From the NCBI GenBank assembly GCA_947176965.1, contig CAMWSU010000001.1, positions 1 to 64,000 of the forward strand: a stretch of DNA of 64,000 nucleotides. Direction: 5' to 3'. Origin of the DNA: an uncultured Lachnospiraceae bacterium (GTDB lineage: Bacteria > Bacillota > Clostridia > Lachnospirales > Lachnospiraceae). Numbering within the stretch: position 1 is the first letter of the stretch; every line of letters starts with the position of its first letter. The notes below the pieces were generated by a model. It saw only the letters and a program-made list of their open reading frames with translations. It was not told the DNA's origin and did not search any database. The translations under genes were made by a program, and so were the position numbers. Positions 1-7,865 of the stretch are shown in pieces.

Positions 1-273
1 TAAATTACTCGCTGAATTACCGAATAAGCATTTGTTACCTATCAACCCCTAATAATCAGGAATTATCCTCCATCTATGTATTTTTACATTATACCTCATT
101 TACATCCGTAACTCAACTACTTTTTGAAATTTTTGCAAAATAATCAGTTGCTTCTTAATAATAAATTTGATATTAGACGCAATTATATGATTGACCTTTA
201 CACTATGCTTAATTTGTGCCAAAATAATAGGTAATTACATAATGGAAAATCACCCCACGAAAGGAGTCCCACT
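1..273. other. A/T-rich non-coding leader
   Basis: No convincing gene is visible. The stretch is strongly A/T-rich, and an open frame beginning near 191 is only a shadow of the downstream acetyltransferase. A ribosome binding site (AAGGAG, 261-266) just before 274 belongs to the next gene. No strong sigma-A promoter could be placed. Confidence 0.4.
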
Positions 274-807
274 ATGCTTTACACTCTCAAAAACGGAACA
301 TCCGTCACTATCAGAAAACCGACCACTAAGGACGCGCAGGCCATCGTCTCCATCATTTCCACCGCCGATACGGAGAACTTGTTTTTGGCGCGCAATCCGG
401 GTGAGTTTCGCACGACCGTGGAACGGGAAGAAGCGGTCATTGAAGGTGTCTTAGCCGATGAAGACAGCACATGGTTTGTGGCGGAATACGAGGGCAGGCT
501 GGTAGGTCAATGCTCCGTGGGACTTGTGCGGCGGTCTCAGAGATACCGGCACAGAGCCGAGGTTGCGTTTGTCATCTTGAAAGATTATCAGGGCTTAGGA
601 ATCGGCGGAAAGATGATGGAGGAATGCATCAAGTGGTGCAGGGAGAAAGAAGTCACGCAGATTGAACTGGATGTGGTCACGGCCAATCAAAAAGCGCTTT
701 CCATGTATCGGGGCTTTGGATTTGAAGTGACAGGGACCCTGCCGAATGCATTGCGCTATACGGACGGAACATACGCGGACGAATATAAAATGGTAAAGCG
801 GCTATAG
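274..807 (+). CDS. GNAT family N-acetyltransferase
   Basis: A 177-residue acetyl-CoA-dependent N-acetyltransferase of the GNAT fold; the substrate cannot be read from the sequence. The acetyl-CoA pyrophosphate loop is seen as a GLGIGGKM-type segment around residues 110-117, preceded by the beta-4 strand (EVAFVILKDY) and followed by the typical ANQKALSMYRGFGF segment near residues 136-150 that closes the fold. Length is normal for a single-domain GNAT. The ATG at 274 is supported by AAGGAG seven bases upstream. It opens a run of single, same-direction genes. A 24-base piece of this gene (682-705) recurs exactly in the intergenic region at 1569-1592. Confidence 0.85.
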   Translation: MLYTLKNGTSVTIRKPTTKDAQAIVSIISTADTENLFLARNPGEFRTTVEREEAVIEGVLADEDSTWFVAEYEGRLVGQCSVGLVRRSQRYRHRAEVAFVILKDYQGLGIGGKMMEECIKWCREKEVTQIELDVVTANQKALSMYRGFGFEVTGTLPNALRYTDGTYADEYKMVKRL

Positions 808-871
808 AAAAGTGTTTGCTTCCTGAAAATAGCTGATACGGATTCTCAACATAGCGAAATTGAGGAGAGAA

Positions 872-1546
872 ATGATAAAGGCGATATACTTTGATTTGTT
901 TTTTACATTGATTGTTCCTGCATACGGAAAAATAAATAATGAATTTGACATATTAAACTTGTCCGTTGGAGAGTGGGAACAGTACTCAGAAAATAATAAT
1001 TTATACCGCGAAAGGGCTTTGGGTTTCGTTAAAAATGAAACAGAAATAATAGATAAGATAGTGTCTCTTATGCCGTTTGAGGTTCGTGTTGTTCAAAAAC
1101 AGCAGGTTTTGAATGCTCGCGAAAAGAGAATGCAAAATGCCCTAAAAATGGTATCAAAAGAAATATTAGACGTTTTACAAAAATTAAAAGCAGAGAATAT
1201 CAAATTAGGGCTGATAAGTAATGCGGACTGCATTGATTGTAAATATTGGGAGCAATCACTGTTATTTCCGTATTTTGATGATGCCATCTTTTCGTGTGAC
1301 GTTGGATTGTTAAAGCCTGATAGACAGATTTATGAGTTGGCAATGCAGCGTTTGCATGTATCTCCGGAGGCCTGTCTGTTTGTTGGCGACGGCGGTTCAA
1401 ATGAATTGTGCGGTGCAAAGGAGGCAGGTATGGGTACTGTTTTCTCCGAAATGCTTGAAACGAAAAACGATGAGCAGAAAGAAACAATTATCAAATATGC
1501 AGATTATCATATTAAGCATATTAACGAACTGTTTTATTTGTTGTAA
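872..1546 (+). CDS. HAD superfamily hydrolase
   Basis: A haloacid dehalogenase-like hydrolase of about 224 residues, probably a cytoplasmic small-molecule phosphatase. Motif I is the N-terminal YFDLFFTL with the nucleophile Asp at residue 8; the usual second Asp two places on is Phe, as in dehalogenase-type members and some phosphatases, so phosphatase activity is less certain. Motif II is in GLISNAD, the motif III Lys in KPDRQIYELA, and motif IV is the FVGDGGSNE segment. The ATG at 872 is chosen over the in-frame TTG at 860 because GAGGAGAG lies directly upstream. Base composition is much more A/T-rich than the genes after about 8 kb, suggesting acquisition. Confidence 0.75.
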   Translation: MIKAIYFDLFFTLIVPAYGKINNEFDILNLSVGEWEQYSENNNLYRERALGFVKNETEIIDKIVSLMPFEVRVVQKQQVLNAREKRMQNALKMVSKEILDVLQKLKAENIKLGLISNADCIDCKYWEQSLLFPYFDDAIFSCDVGLLKPDRQIYELAMQRLHVSPEACLFVGDGGSNELCGAKEAGMGTVFSEMLETKNDEQKETIIKYADYHIKHINELFYLL

Positions 1547-1568
1547 AAAACTTCCGCTTTATCCAACA

Positions 1569-1592
1569 GCCAATCAAAAAGCGCTTTCCATG
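1569..1592 (+). repeat. 24-base exact copy of GNAT gene segment 682-705
   Basis: GCCAATCAAAAAGCGCTTTC plus CATG is identical to bases 682-705 inside the first acetyltransferase gene. A little further on, GAATATAAA also matches that gene's 3' end, so this looks like a remnant of a GNAT 3' end. The preceding CGCTTT (1553-1558) can pair with AAAGCG (1578-1583), so a hairpin reading is also possible. Confidence 0.6.
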
Positions 1593-1634
1593 ATGTATTT
1601 ATGAATCAGAATATAAATTCAGGAGGATCTCTGC

Positions 1635-2111
1635 ATGTCAATACAAATATCTGCCCAAGAAACGATCAATGCACTAAATGCAATTTTTGAGAAACATAAA
1701 AAGGAGCGTATTTGTGTTTTGGGAACAACATGTTGTGGGAAGACAACCTTATTAAAACAAATTCCTCTTTGTGTAGATTTGGATGATGAATTATGGCCGC
1801 AATTAACCAAAGAGGAAGCAGATTTTATCAGCCAAAAACCATGGACAAATGAAATCGGTGACTTTATAGATAAACTGGTTTATGAAAAAATATCAGTAAA
1901 AGTTGGTCATCCGTTGTTCACTACAATTATTGTAGATTGCGATGTGGTAATCTATTTGGATATCAGCGATGAGCTATTGGCTGAACATTGTAAAAAGCGG
2001 GGAAATGATTTTACGGATTCAATAAATGTAAAGAAATCTATAGAAGAAGATTGGAATAATCACAGAAAAAGGGGTGGAAAAACATTTTATTATTTAACCG
2101 TCAATGAATAA
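1635..2111 (+). CDS. P-loop nucleotide-binding protein, kinase-like
   Basis: A 158-residue protein with one clear Walker A motif, GTTCCGKTT, near residues 30-38, preceded by the hydrophobic strand RICVLG. A DLDDE segment around residue 50 could coordinate magnesium and a VVIYLDI strand near residue 115 resembles the core of shikimate-kinase or adenylate-kinase-like folds. The substrate is unknown. The start at 1635 follows an AGGAGG at 1621-1626. It stands alone between a HAD gene and a DUF4037 gene, with strongly A/T-rich codon use, consistent with a transferred cargo gene. Confidence 0.6.
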   Translation: MSIQISAQETINALNAIFEKHKKERICVLGTTCCGKTTLLKQIPLCVDLDDELWPQLTKEEADFISQKPWTNEIGDFIDKLVYEKISVKVGHPLFTTIIVDCDVVIYLDISDELLAEHCKKRGNDFTDSINVKKSIEEDWNNHRKRGGKTFYYLTVNE

Positions 2112-2189
2112 TAATTAGGAAAAGAGAATTATAAAAAATAGCATCGCAGGGATACAACAGCATACCATCCGATGAGGAGCGAAAATCAT

Positions 2190-3353
2190 ATGGAACATAA
2201 AGGAACAGTCAAAATGGAAACAGAAAGATTGATCTTGCGGGAATTAAAAGAGAGTAAGCAGATCAAAGGACTGGAACTGTGTGAAAGTTTTTTCAATGAT
2301 TGCGCGAAAGCAATCCTCGATGAAAACTTCCCCGAATTAAGATATTCAGCAGGACTGATCGGCTATGGCTCCGATGTATTAGGATATGATGATGCCGTAT
2401 CAACAGATCACATGTGGGGACCGCGGTTTTATCTTTTTTTAACAATAGAAGATATGATAAAAAAGAATGACATCCTTTCGGTATTATCCGAAAAGCTCCC
2501 CTATACATACGAGGGTTACAGCGTGAATTTCACACAACCCGATCCAAACGATTGCGGCGTGCAGCATCCTAAACTGATCAGCGAAGGCAAGGTAAATCCG
2601 CTGATCTTCATTTACACATTTGAGGAGTATTTGACAGAACAGATCGGGAAGTCCGACTTGGATCATATCAGTCCGCTAGAGTGGCTTGCGTTTTCGGAAC
2701 ACAGATTGTTATCATTGGTCTCGGGTAAATTCTTTGTCGATCAGCTAAATTGTGCCGGGACGATCTCCAAGCTGAAATACTATCCGAAAGAGGTGAAGCT
2801 GTATCTGATCGCCTCCAATTGGGAATGCATTGCATCGGAGCAGGCTTTTATGAAACGCTGCGGCGCATGCGGGGACGAGATTGGTTCACGGATTATCTGC
2901 GCCAGAATTGCGGAACGCCTGATGAGGTTATGTTTTTTGTATCAGAACACATACGCGCCGTATAGCAAATGGTTCGGAACGGCATTCGGCAAGCTCCCGA
3001 TTGATGAAAAAATCAAGCGGGCGATAGAAGGCGCGCTGACAGCAAATTGTTTGACAGAACGGGAAGACCGGCTCATCGAAGCACAGGCGCTGGTCGCGGA
3101 TATGCATAATGCAGGCAGGATTACCGATTTTGTTGCTTATCAGATCGAAAGCTATTTCGGCAGAAATATCAAGGTGATCTTTGCCGACAAATTTGTTGAA
3201 GCAACAGTCAAAGAATTGAAAGGAACGGTATTTGAGAACATGCCGTTGATCGGAACATTCAGTCAGATCGGCGGGTTCTCGGGATTCGCGGATGAAAAGG
3301 AATGGTACGGGCGGATCATGGGATTGTATTGTGGTGATGAAAGATATAGTTAG
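2190..3353 (+). CDS. DUF4037 domain protein with GNAT-like N-terminal tail
   Basis: A protein of about 387 residues matching the DUF4037 family (nucleotidyltransferase-like, function unproven). Recognisable landmarks are ELCESFFNDC near residue 27 and the block GYGSDVLGYDDAVSTDH near residues 57-75, where the GSD and DD residues resemble a nucleotidyltransferase metal site. The extreme N-terminus METERLILREL, about 9 residues in, is the canonical opening of RimJ-like GNAT acetyltransferases and does not belong to DUF4037, so a GNAT gene start appears fused in frame to this gene. ATG 2190 is preferred over 2172 because GAGGAG sits about ten bases upstream of it. Confidence 0.75.
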   Translation: MEHKGTVKMETERLILRELKESKQIKGLELCESFFNDCAKAILDENFPELRYSAGLIGYGSDVLGYDDAVSTDHMWGPRFYLFLTIEDMIKKNDILSVLSEKLPYTYEGYSVNFTQPDPNDCGVQHPKLISEGKVNPLIFIYTFEEYLTEQIGKSDLDHISPLEWLAFSEHRLLSLVSGKFFVDQLNCAGTISKLKYYPKEVKLYLIASNWECIASEQAFMKRCGACGDEIGSRIICARIAERLMRLCFLYQNTYAPYSKWFGTAFGKLPIDEKIKRAIEGALTANCLTEREDRLIEAQALVADMHNAGRITDFVAYQIESYFGRNIKVIFADKFVEATVKELKGTVFENMPLIGTFSQIGGFSGFADEKEWYGRIMGLYCGDERYS

Positions 3354-3451
3354 ATGATTGTAAAGGGTAACAATTTCACTAACTCATATTGAGTTTTCCG
3401 GCAGCCTATGATAATATTCAGAGCAATAAATCGGGACCCGCGGAGGACGAT

Positions 3452-3928
3452 ATGGAGATTTATTCCAATCAGATTGATGAAGCAATTAGAATTATGAAGG
3501 AAGTTGCTATGTGGGGGCGAAATAAGGGCTTTCGTATATGGCGAGATGAATGGCTGACAAAAGAAGAACTGATTACAATAGATGCACAGCCGGAGAATTT
3601 TTATGTTGGTAAAATGGATGGAGTTGCAGTCTGTGCGTTTATTTTACAATGGAGGGACTCAGAGTACTGGGCTGATGCGGAAAATGAAGCTGTGTATTTG
3701 CACAAGCTTTGTGTAAAACGTGAATTTGCCGGTAAAAATATGACCCGTTTCATCATAGAAGAAATCAAGCAGCTTTGCAAAAAGAAGGGAATAAGGTATA
3801 TACGGTTAGATACAGCACTTGATGAAAAAATTGTAAGAAAGATATATTTAAAATTGGGATTTAAAATTGTGGATATTATAGACTATCCCAATGGACGTTC
3901 TGTTGCATTGTATGAGTTAGAGGTATAA
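3452..3928 (+). CDS. GNAT family N-acetyltransferase
   Basis: A 158-residue GNAT-type acetyltransferase. Seen features: YLHKLCVKREFAGKNMTRFI, which corresponds to beta-4 and the acetyl-CoA loop (degenerate, with GKNM in place of the usual GxGxG/A), then IRYIRLDTALDE and IYLKLGFKIV, the closing beta-alpha segment. The substrate is unknown. ATG 3452 is chosen because CGGAGGA ends about six bases upstream; a longer reading from TTG 3389 has no ribosome binding site. A/T-rich composition like the neighbouring HAD and kinase-like genes. Confidence 0.75.
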   Translation: MEIYSNQIDEAIRIMKEVAMWGRNKGFRIWRDEWLTKEELITIDAQPENFYVGKMDGVAVCAFILQWRDSEYWADAENEAVYLHKLCVKREFAGKNMTRFIIEEIKQLCKKKGIRYIRLDTALDEKIVRKIYLKLGFKIVDIIDYPNGRSVALYELEV

Positions 3929-4048
3929 ATATCTGTTTATCGGGTCGCTATCTGTTATGGCTGGCTGCCCGTTTTGACACTTTGGCGAAAAATATAGAAA
4001 AGAGAGCATTAACAACCCTGATCTGAAAAGGGAGAGCGCGAAAACTAA

Positions 4049-4633
4049 ATGGATGGGAGAATGATTCACATGGGTTCTTTATTGCAATCGACAAGAAACA
4101 CGCGGGTGTTACCGACAGGTACGATGCGATATATCAGGAGTGATGTTCCGGAAAATTTGACTGCTCAGGAAATTCAGTGGCTGCTGGATCATCAGGTAAC
4201 AACGATTGTGGATTTGAGGTCGGAGGGGGAGGCTGTCAGAAAACCGTGCTGCCTGAAAGATCGAGACGGTTTTACATATTTTCATCTTCCGGTTACCGGC
4301 GGAGGGGATACACCAAAATCACGGGAACATCTTCATATGGTATATCGGCAGATGTTAGATGAAAAAATGGAGAAGATTATCGACACGATCATGAATGCGG
4401 AATCGAACGTGATGTATTTCTGTACGGCAGGCAAAGACCGCACCGGCGTCGTATCGGCTGTGATCTTGAAACGGCTGGGTTTCAGTGATGAAGTGATCAT
4501 CAATGATTATATGGAATCAAAAGACAACTTAATGGAGATGCTCATGGCATATGTGAGCGTTCATCCGGAAGTGGATATAGAAATCATCATCCCTCATAGG
4601 GAAAACATGGAACAAGTATTGAAACATTTATAA
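4049..4633 (+). CDS. Tyrosine-protein phosphatase, IphP/Y_phosphatase3 type
   Basis: A 194-residue cysteine-dependent phosphatase. The P-loop signature CX5R is present as FCTAGKDRTG around residues 126-135, with Cys as nucleophile and Arg for phosphate binding; the residue before the Cys is Phe rather than the commoner His. An N-terminal NTRVLPTGTMRYIRSD segment and IVDLRSEGE fit the family of bacterial tyrosine/dual-specificity phosphatases. Start is uncertain between ATG 4049, 4061 (GGGAGA five bases upstream) and 4070. It sits alone between a GNAT and a HAD gene. Confidence 0.8.
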   Translation: MDGRMIHMGSLLQSTRNTRVLPTGTMRYIRSDVPENLTAQEIQWLLDHQVTTIVDLRSEGEAVRKPCCLKDRDGFTYFHLPVTGGGDTPKSREHLHMVYRQMLDEKMEKIIDTIMNAESNVMYFCTAGKDRTGVVSAVILKRLGFSDEVIINDYMESKDNLMEMLMAYVSVHPEVDIEIIIPHRENMEQVLKHL

Positions 4634-4657
4634 ATCATAGTCGCCCCCCAATATTGC

Positions 4658-4686
4658 TTGACACGAAAACCGGAGTATGATAGCTT
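4658..4686 (+). promoter_or_regulatory. Possible sigma-A promoter
   Basis: TTGACA at 4658-4663 is a perfect -35 element; 17 bases downstream lies only a weak -10 (TAGCTT, 4681-4686), and TATGAT at 4677 is too close. It would drive the HAD gene at 4743. The surrounding CCCAATATTGCTTGAC resembles the strong promoter region at 45338-45353. Confidence 0.35.
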
Positions 4687-4742
4687 ATTAAAAATTACTT
4701 GAAAAAGGACGTACTTTCAACAATGAAGGGGGCATTTCGATC

Positions 4743-5522
4743 ATGAATATCAAAATGATTTTGACAGATCTTGATCATACGCTGCTTCGTTCGGATGGCA
4801 GCATATCAGAGTATACAAAGCAGATTTTGAAGGAATGTCAGAAGCGCGGGATTCTGGTTGTGATTGCTACTGCGCGATATTGGATAGGGGCAGAACGTTA
4901 CATAGAGGAAATGCAGCCGGACTATGAAATCACAACAGATGGAACGCTGATTCATCAGCGCGGGAAGCAAATTTATAGCTGCAGCATGGATCATAATGAT
5001 GCGAATCAGATCATACAGGATTTGCTGGAAAAGAATCCAAATACAGAAATCACTGTGGCAGCAGGTCGCCAGGTTTTTTGGAACAGTCATCATATAGCAG
5101 AATCCGAAAAATTGCATAAAGCAGTTTTTCATGATTATCGTGAGCCTTTGCGTTGTCAAATAAATAAAATTGTAGCAGAGCTTTCTGACGGTGATATGGC
5201 TGCAGAGATTGCAAAAAAGAATCACTGTCGTCTGCAAGGCTATCGGGGAGAGAATTGGTATGCGTTCCTACCGGAAACGGCGGGCAAGATACAGGCAATT
5301 CACGAATTGGCCAAGTCGTTGAACATCTCTCTAAGTGAGATTGTATCTTTTGGCGATGATACAAATGATATGGAAATGCTCCAAATCTGCGGCATAGGAG
5401 TTGCTGTTTCCAATGCTGTGACGGAGGTTAAGGCTGCTGCGGATTGTGTCACATCATCGAATGATGAGGATGGCGTGGCAGATTGGATTGAAAAAAATAT
5501 ACTCACGGATGGGAATAAATAA
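4743..5522 (+). CDS. Cof-type HAD-IIB family hydrolase
   Basis: A 259-residue cytoplasmic sugar-phosphatase-like hydrolase of the Cof/YkrA type. Motif I is ILTDLDHTLL at residues 6-15 with both catalytic Asp residues, motif II is the IATAR segment, the C2B cap lies roughly at residues 80-185, and motif IV is SFGDDTNDMEML near residues 204-215, followed by GVAVSNA. All core HAD-IIB residues are present, so phosphatase activity is expected; the physiological substrate (often a phosphosugar or flavin precursor) cannot be told. A structured repeat follows directly after the stop codon and leads into the next gene. Confidence 0.88.
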   Translation: MNIKMILTDLDHTLLRSDGSISEYTKQILKECQKRGILVVIATARYWIGAERYIEEMQPDYEITTDGTLIHQRGKQIYSCSMDHNDANQIIQDLLEKNPNTEITVAAGRQVFWNSHHIAESEKLHKAVFHDYREPLRCQINKIVAELSDGDMAAEIAKKNHCRLQGYRGENWYAFLPETAGKIQAIHELAKSLNISLSEIVSFGDDTNDMEMLQICGIGVAVSNAVTEVKAAADCVTSSNDEDGVADWIEKNILTDGNK

Positions 5523-5528
5523 TCAAAT

Positions 5529-5580
5529 GCCCAAATTCGCAAAGCGAACTTGTTCGCTTTGGCGTTGGCAGCATGGAGGA
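5529..5580 (+). repeat. Modular structured repeat, copy A, ending in a Shine-Dalgarno
   Basis: The element runs from GCCCAAATTCGC into a perfect 9-bp hairpin (CAAAGCGAA, loop CTTG, TTCGCTTTG; 5540-5561) and then GCGTTGGCAGCATGGAGG. The final GGAGG is six bases from the ATG at 5586. About 50 bases match the copy at 42805-42853 with two differences, and the 3' part matches the copies at 7772 and 32553. Confidence 0.8.
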
Positions 5581-5585
5581 TTAGA

Positions 5586-6020
5586 ATGATAAAACAGGCA
5601 GAACAAACAGATGCGTTAACCTTGGCAAAATTGGCGATACAAATGTGGGATGACACTACATTATCTGAATTGGAGTCCGGTTTTGTGGAAATGCTTAGCG
5701 GCGAAAATGCGGCTTGCTTTATTTGGTATGAGGAGGACGAGCCGATCGGATTTGCGCAGTGTCAGCTCAGGCATGATTATGTCGAGGGCACGGAGACATC
5801 ACCGGTTGGCTATTTGGAAGGAATCTTCATCCAAGAAGAATTTCGGCATAGAGGATTTGCAAGGATGTTGTTGCAGGAATGCGAAAAGTGGGCAAAAGGA
5901 AAGCATTGTTCCGAATTCGCAAGCGATTGTGAATTAGACAATATGAATAGTCTCAAATTTCATTTGGCGATGGGGTTTGAGGAAGCCAATCGCGTTATTT
6001 GTTTTCGAAAAAATATTTGA
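5586..6020 (+). CDS. Aminoglycoside 6'-N-acetyltransferase-like GNAT
   Basis: A 144-residue GNAT closely resembling the AAC(6') group of aminoglycoside-modifying enzymes. Diagnostic segments are YVEGTETSPVGYLEGIFI near residues 61-78, the acetyl-CoA loop RHRGFARMLL, FASDCELDN near residues 112-120, and FH.AMGFEEANRVICFRK at the C-terminus; these positions are the family's signature. It would acetylate the 6'-amino group of drugs such as kanamycin or tobramycin, but resistance in this host is inference. The true start is ATG 5586, six bases after the GGAGG supplied by the repeat before it. A silent-relative or different-substrate role is possible. Confidence 0.75.
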   Translation: MIKQAEQTDALTLAKLAIQMWDDTTLSELESGFVEMLSGENAACFIWYEEDEPIGFAQCQLRHDYVEGTETSPVGYLEGIFIQEEFRHRGFARMLLQECEKWAKGKHCSEFASDCELDNMNSLKFHLAMGFEEANRVICFRKNI

Positions 6021-6143
6021 GTAAATACAAATGGTGTGGGATCAACGGATGCAGGGCGAATGCAGCAAGGATGAACGAATCAAGAATCAATGTATGCAAT
6101 AAGAACGCATCAAAGAGTATTGCGTTGGAACACGCAAACGAAT

Positions 6144-6361
6144 GAGAGGATAGGAAAAATGGAAAAGCGGAAAATGAGGACATTGCCGGAAAATTGCGGA
6201 CAGCTTTTGCAGAGTGGATCGATAACGGACACAACAATTTTGAAGATGAAAACACAGTCATCCTGTGTGTGCGGCTGACGGATGGTGTTCTTTTTTCACA
6301 GGGAGTAAGATACGACATGGATTTCACCCGAATTTCAATTGTATATAATGAAAGACTGTAG
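6144..6361 (+). pseudogene. Unidentified gene remnant
   Basis: A reading frame of about 70 codons without a convincing start runs to a TAG at 6359-6361 and encodes, for example, GKLRTAFAEWIDNGHNNF and VILCVRLTDGVLFSQGVRYD. The amino-acid composition looks like real protein rather than a shadow, but the upstream part is missing (a TGA precedes it) and I do not recognise the family. Confidence 0.35.
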
Positions 6362-6399
6362 AAGACTAAAAAACGATGAAAATAGCCGATTGTCTTTGA

Positions 6400-6707
6400 A
6401 CTGGAACCTGAATAGGGAGATTTCTAAGTTAAATTATAGGATACATACGGATGCAATTAAAGAAAATTTAATACCACCTGAATTAACGTCCGCGCAAATC
6501 GCCTATACCTATGCAAATGAAGCAGATATGCTGAATGTGGTTTTGTTTGGAATGACAGCAAGGCAATGGAAAGTTACAGCGCTGTTTTAATTCATCAGGG
6601 AAAGAATCAAAAAGAGCGGATGGAATTACTTCGGCAGTTAGCGGTACAGCAGTTACAGACATTGGAAGCGATAAGTTTACACAATTTTTCGAGATTGGAG
6701 GAAAACC
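6400..6707 (+). pseudogene. KilA-N/RhuM-type gene remnant, deleted and frameshifted
   Basis: One frame encodes RIHTDAIKENLIPPELTSAQ followed by YANEADMLNVVLFGMTARQW (about 6438-6570), the conserved C-terminal region of KilA-N/RhuM-like phage-type proteins. The family's following segment is missing, and the sequence resumes in another frame with SAVLIHQGKNQKERMELLRQ and AVQQLQTLE (about 6565-6660), which is the next conserved block. The remnant has thus lost its N-terminal DNA-binding part and about 25 internal residues, with a frameshift. It points to past phage or mobile DNA here. The family name is from memory of these motifs. Confidence 0.6.
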
Positions 6708-7148
6708 ATGATTCATTTTGAAGCGATAACAGAAGAAAATTTTGATGCGATCATCCAAATGAAGCGTCCGCCGGAGGAGCATTTTGTGGCGTCAAACGCG
6801 TACTCTCTTGCGCAGGCGTGGCTGTATCGGGATGCGGGCGATGTGTACCCGTTTGCGATCTGCAATGGCGATGCACCGGTCGGTTTTATGCTGCTTGATG
6901 AGGATTTGGAAGAACGCTGCCTGATCATATGGAGGATCATGTTCCCGCCGGAGCATCAGAATCAGGGCTATGGAACACAGGCCATCCAAGAGATTATTCG
7001 CATGGCAAAGGAATCCGGGAAATATGATTTTTTACTTCTGAACTGCGCGCCTGAAAATCATATTGCGGCGCATGTTTATGAAAAGCTGGGATTCGAACCG
7101 ACCGGCGTTATCAGTAACGGAGAGACTGAGTTAAAGCTGCTTTTCTGA
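6708..7148 (+). CDS. GNAT family N-acetyltransferase, spermidine-acetyltransferase-like
   Basis: A 146-residue GNAT. The pattern PFAICNGDAPVGFMLL, then IWRIMFPPEHQNQGYGTQAI (beta-4 and the QGYG acetyl-CoA loop near residues 84-95), then APENHIAAHVYEKLGFEPTG resembles spermine/spermidine acetyltransferases (BltD/PaiA-like), but the substrate is inferred only. The start ATG 6708 follows GGAGG at 6698. The gene overlaps the end of the decayed KilA-N remnant, so it probably replaced or inserted beside it. Confidence 0.8.
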   Translation: MIHFEAITEENFDAIIQMKRPPEEHFVASNAYSLAQAWLYRDAGDVYPFAICNGDAPVGFMLLDEDLEERCLIIWRIMFPPEHQNQGYGTQAIQEIIRMAKESGKYDFLLLNCAPENHIAAHVYEKLGFEPTGVISNGETELKLLF

Positions 7149-7229
7149 ATGTTGCAGAATGAAGCACATTCATAAACTGAAATTCTGTCGGAAATCCAGA
7201 AAACGGAAATTGCAAGGAGGAGTACACCA

Positions 7230-7775
7230 ATGAAAAGATGCAGATTATCCTATGATGAATGGAAATGCATTCTGTCGAAAGAGATGATCGGAAAAAGAGT
7301 AACGGGGGACTTCTTTGAGGGATATCTCGGTATGATCGACATTCGGCAGGTAAGTGAAGCTCAGAAATGGGGCGTCGATGGGAAAGCGACCGTGATCTGC
7401 GACCGAGGCATCAAATGGCTGTCCATTTTGCCGCAGAATGATTTTTATTGTATCACTGCCATGATGAATGAAAAAAATGATATCTTGGTATGGTATATTG
7501 ATATGATCGCGGGACAGGGAACGGATGCGGACGGTATGCCGTGGTTTGATGATCTGTATTTAGATTTGATCGTTTCTCCGAATGGCAGTATCAAAGTGGA
7601 TGACATGGATGAACTGGGGGAAGCGCTGCGTCAAAAAGACATCACGCAGGAGCAATTCGATCTTGCGCTCCATACAGCCGATCAGTTGAAAAAAGGATTG
7701 TTAAAGGACATCCATTCTTTTATGGACTATACATATGCATGCTATGAGCTCCTATGCAAAGAGGAAACAGATTGA
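7230..7775 (+). CDS. DUF402 domain protein
   Basis: A 181-residue protein of the DUF402/FomD-like family, some members of which hydrolyse nucleotides or nucleotidyl conjugates. The family core is visible as WYIDMIAGQGTDADGMPWFD, then DLYLDLIVSPNG near residues 90-125, with the cluster of acidic residues expected to bind metal, followed by DMDELGEALRQKDITQEQFD. Start 7230 is preceded by AAGGAGG. Its stop codon (7773-7775) overlaps the first base pairs of the structured repeat at 7772, so the repeat probably also shapes the 3' end of its mRNA. Exact substrate unknown. Confidence 0.8.
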   Translation: MKRCRLSYDEWKCILSKEMIGKRVTGDFFEGYLGMIDIRQVSEAQKWGVDGKATVICDRGIKWLSILPQNDFYCITAMMNEKNDILVWYIDMIAGQGTDADGMPWFDDLYLDLIVSPNGSIKVDDMDELGEALRQKDITQEQFDLALHTADQLKKGLLKDIHSFMDYTYACYELLCKEETD

Positions 7776-7865
7776 AAAAACAAAGATTTTTCAAAAACGA
7801 ACAAGTTTGCTTTGCAGATTTGTGCGGACGCACAAATTCGCGGGCTGTTGGCAGCATGCAGGATT
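7772..7865 (+). repeat. Modular structured repeat, copy B (decayed Shine-Dalgarno)
   Basis: Starts with hairpin TTGAAAAA...TTTTTCAA, continues with the CGAAC/GTTTG hairpin, a TTTGTGC-GGAC-GCACAAA hairpin and ends in CGGGCTGTTGGCAGCATGCAGG. It shares this order with the copy at 32553. Here the terminal GGAGG has become GCAGG and a replacement site (AAAGGGAAAAGA) has arisen nearer the next ATG at 7885. Confidence 0.75.

Noticed and set aside
191-454. Open frame ahead of and overlapping the first acetyltransferase
   Set aside because: Out of frame with a well-supported GNAT gene; the product has no family features and no ribosome binding site.
5529-5585. attC-like integron recombination site (GCCCAAA ... 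GTTGGCA around a hairpin)
   Set aside because: The ends do not satisfy RYYYAAC/GTTRRRY, no integron integrase is visible, and the same element stands before a histidine kinase and an FtsX permease that are not cassettes. A repeat with a built-in ribosome binding site fits better.
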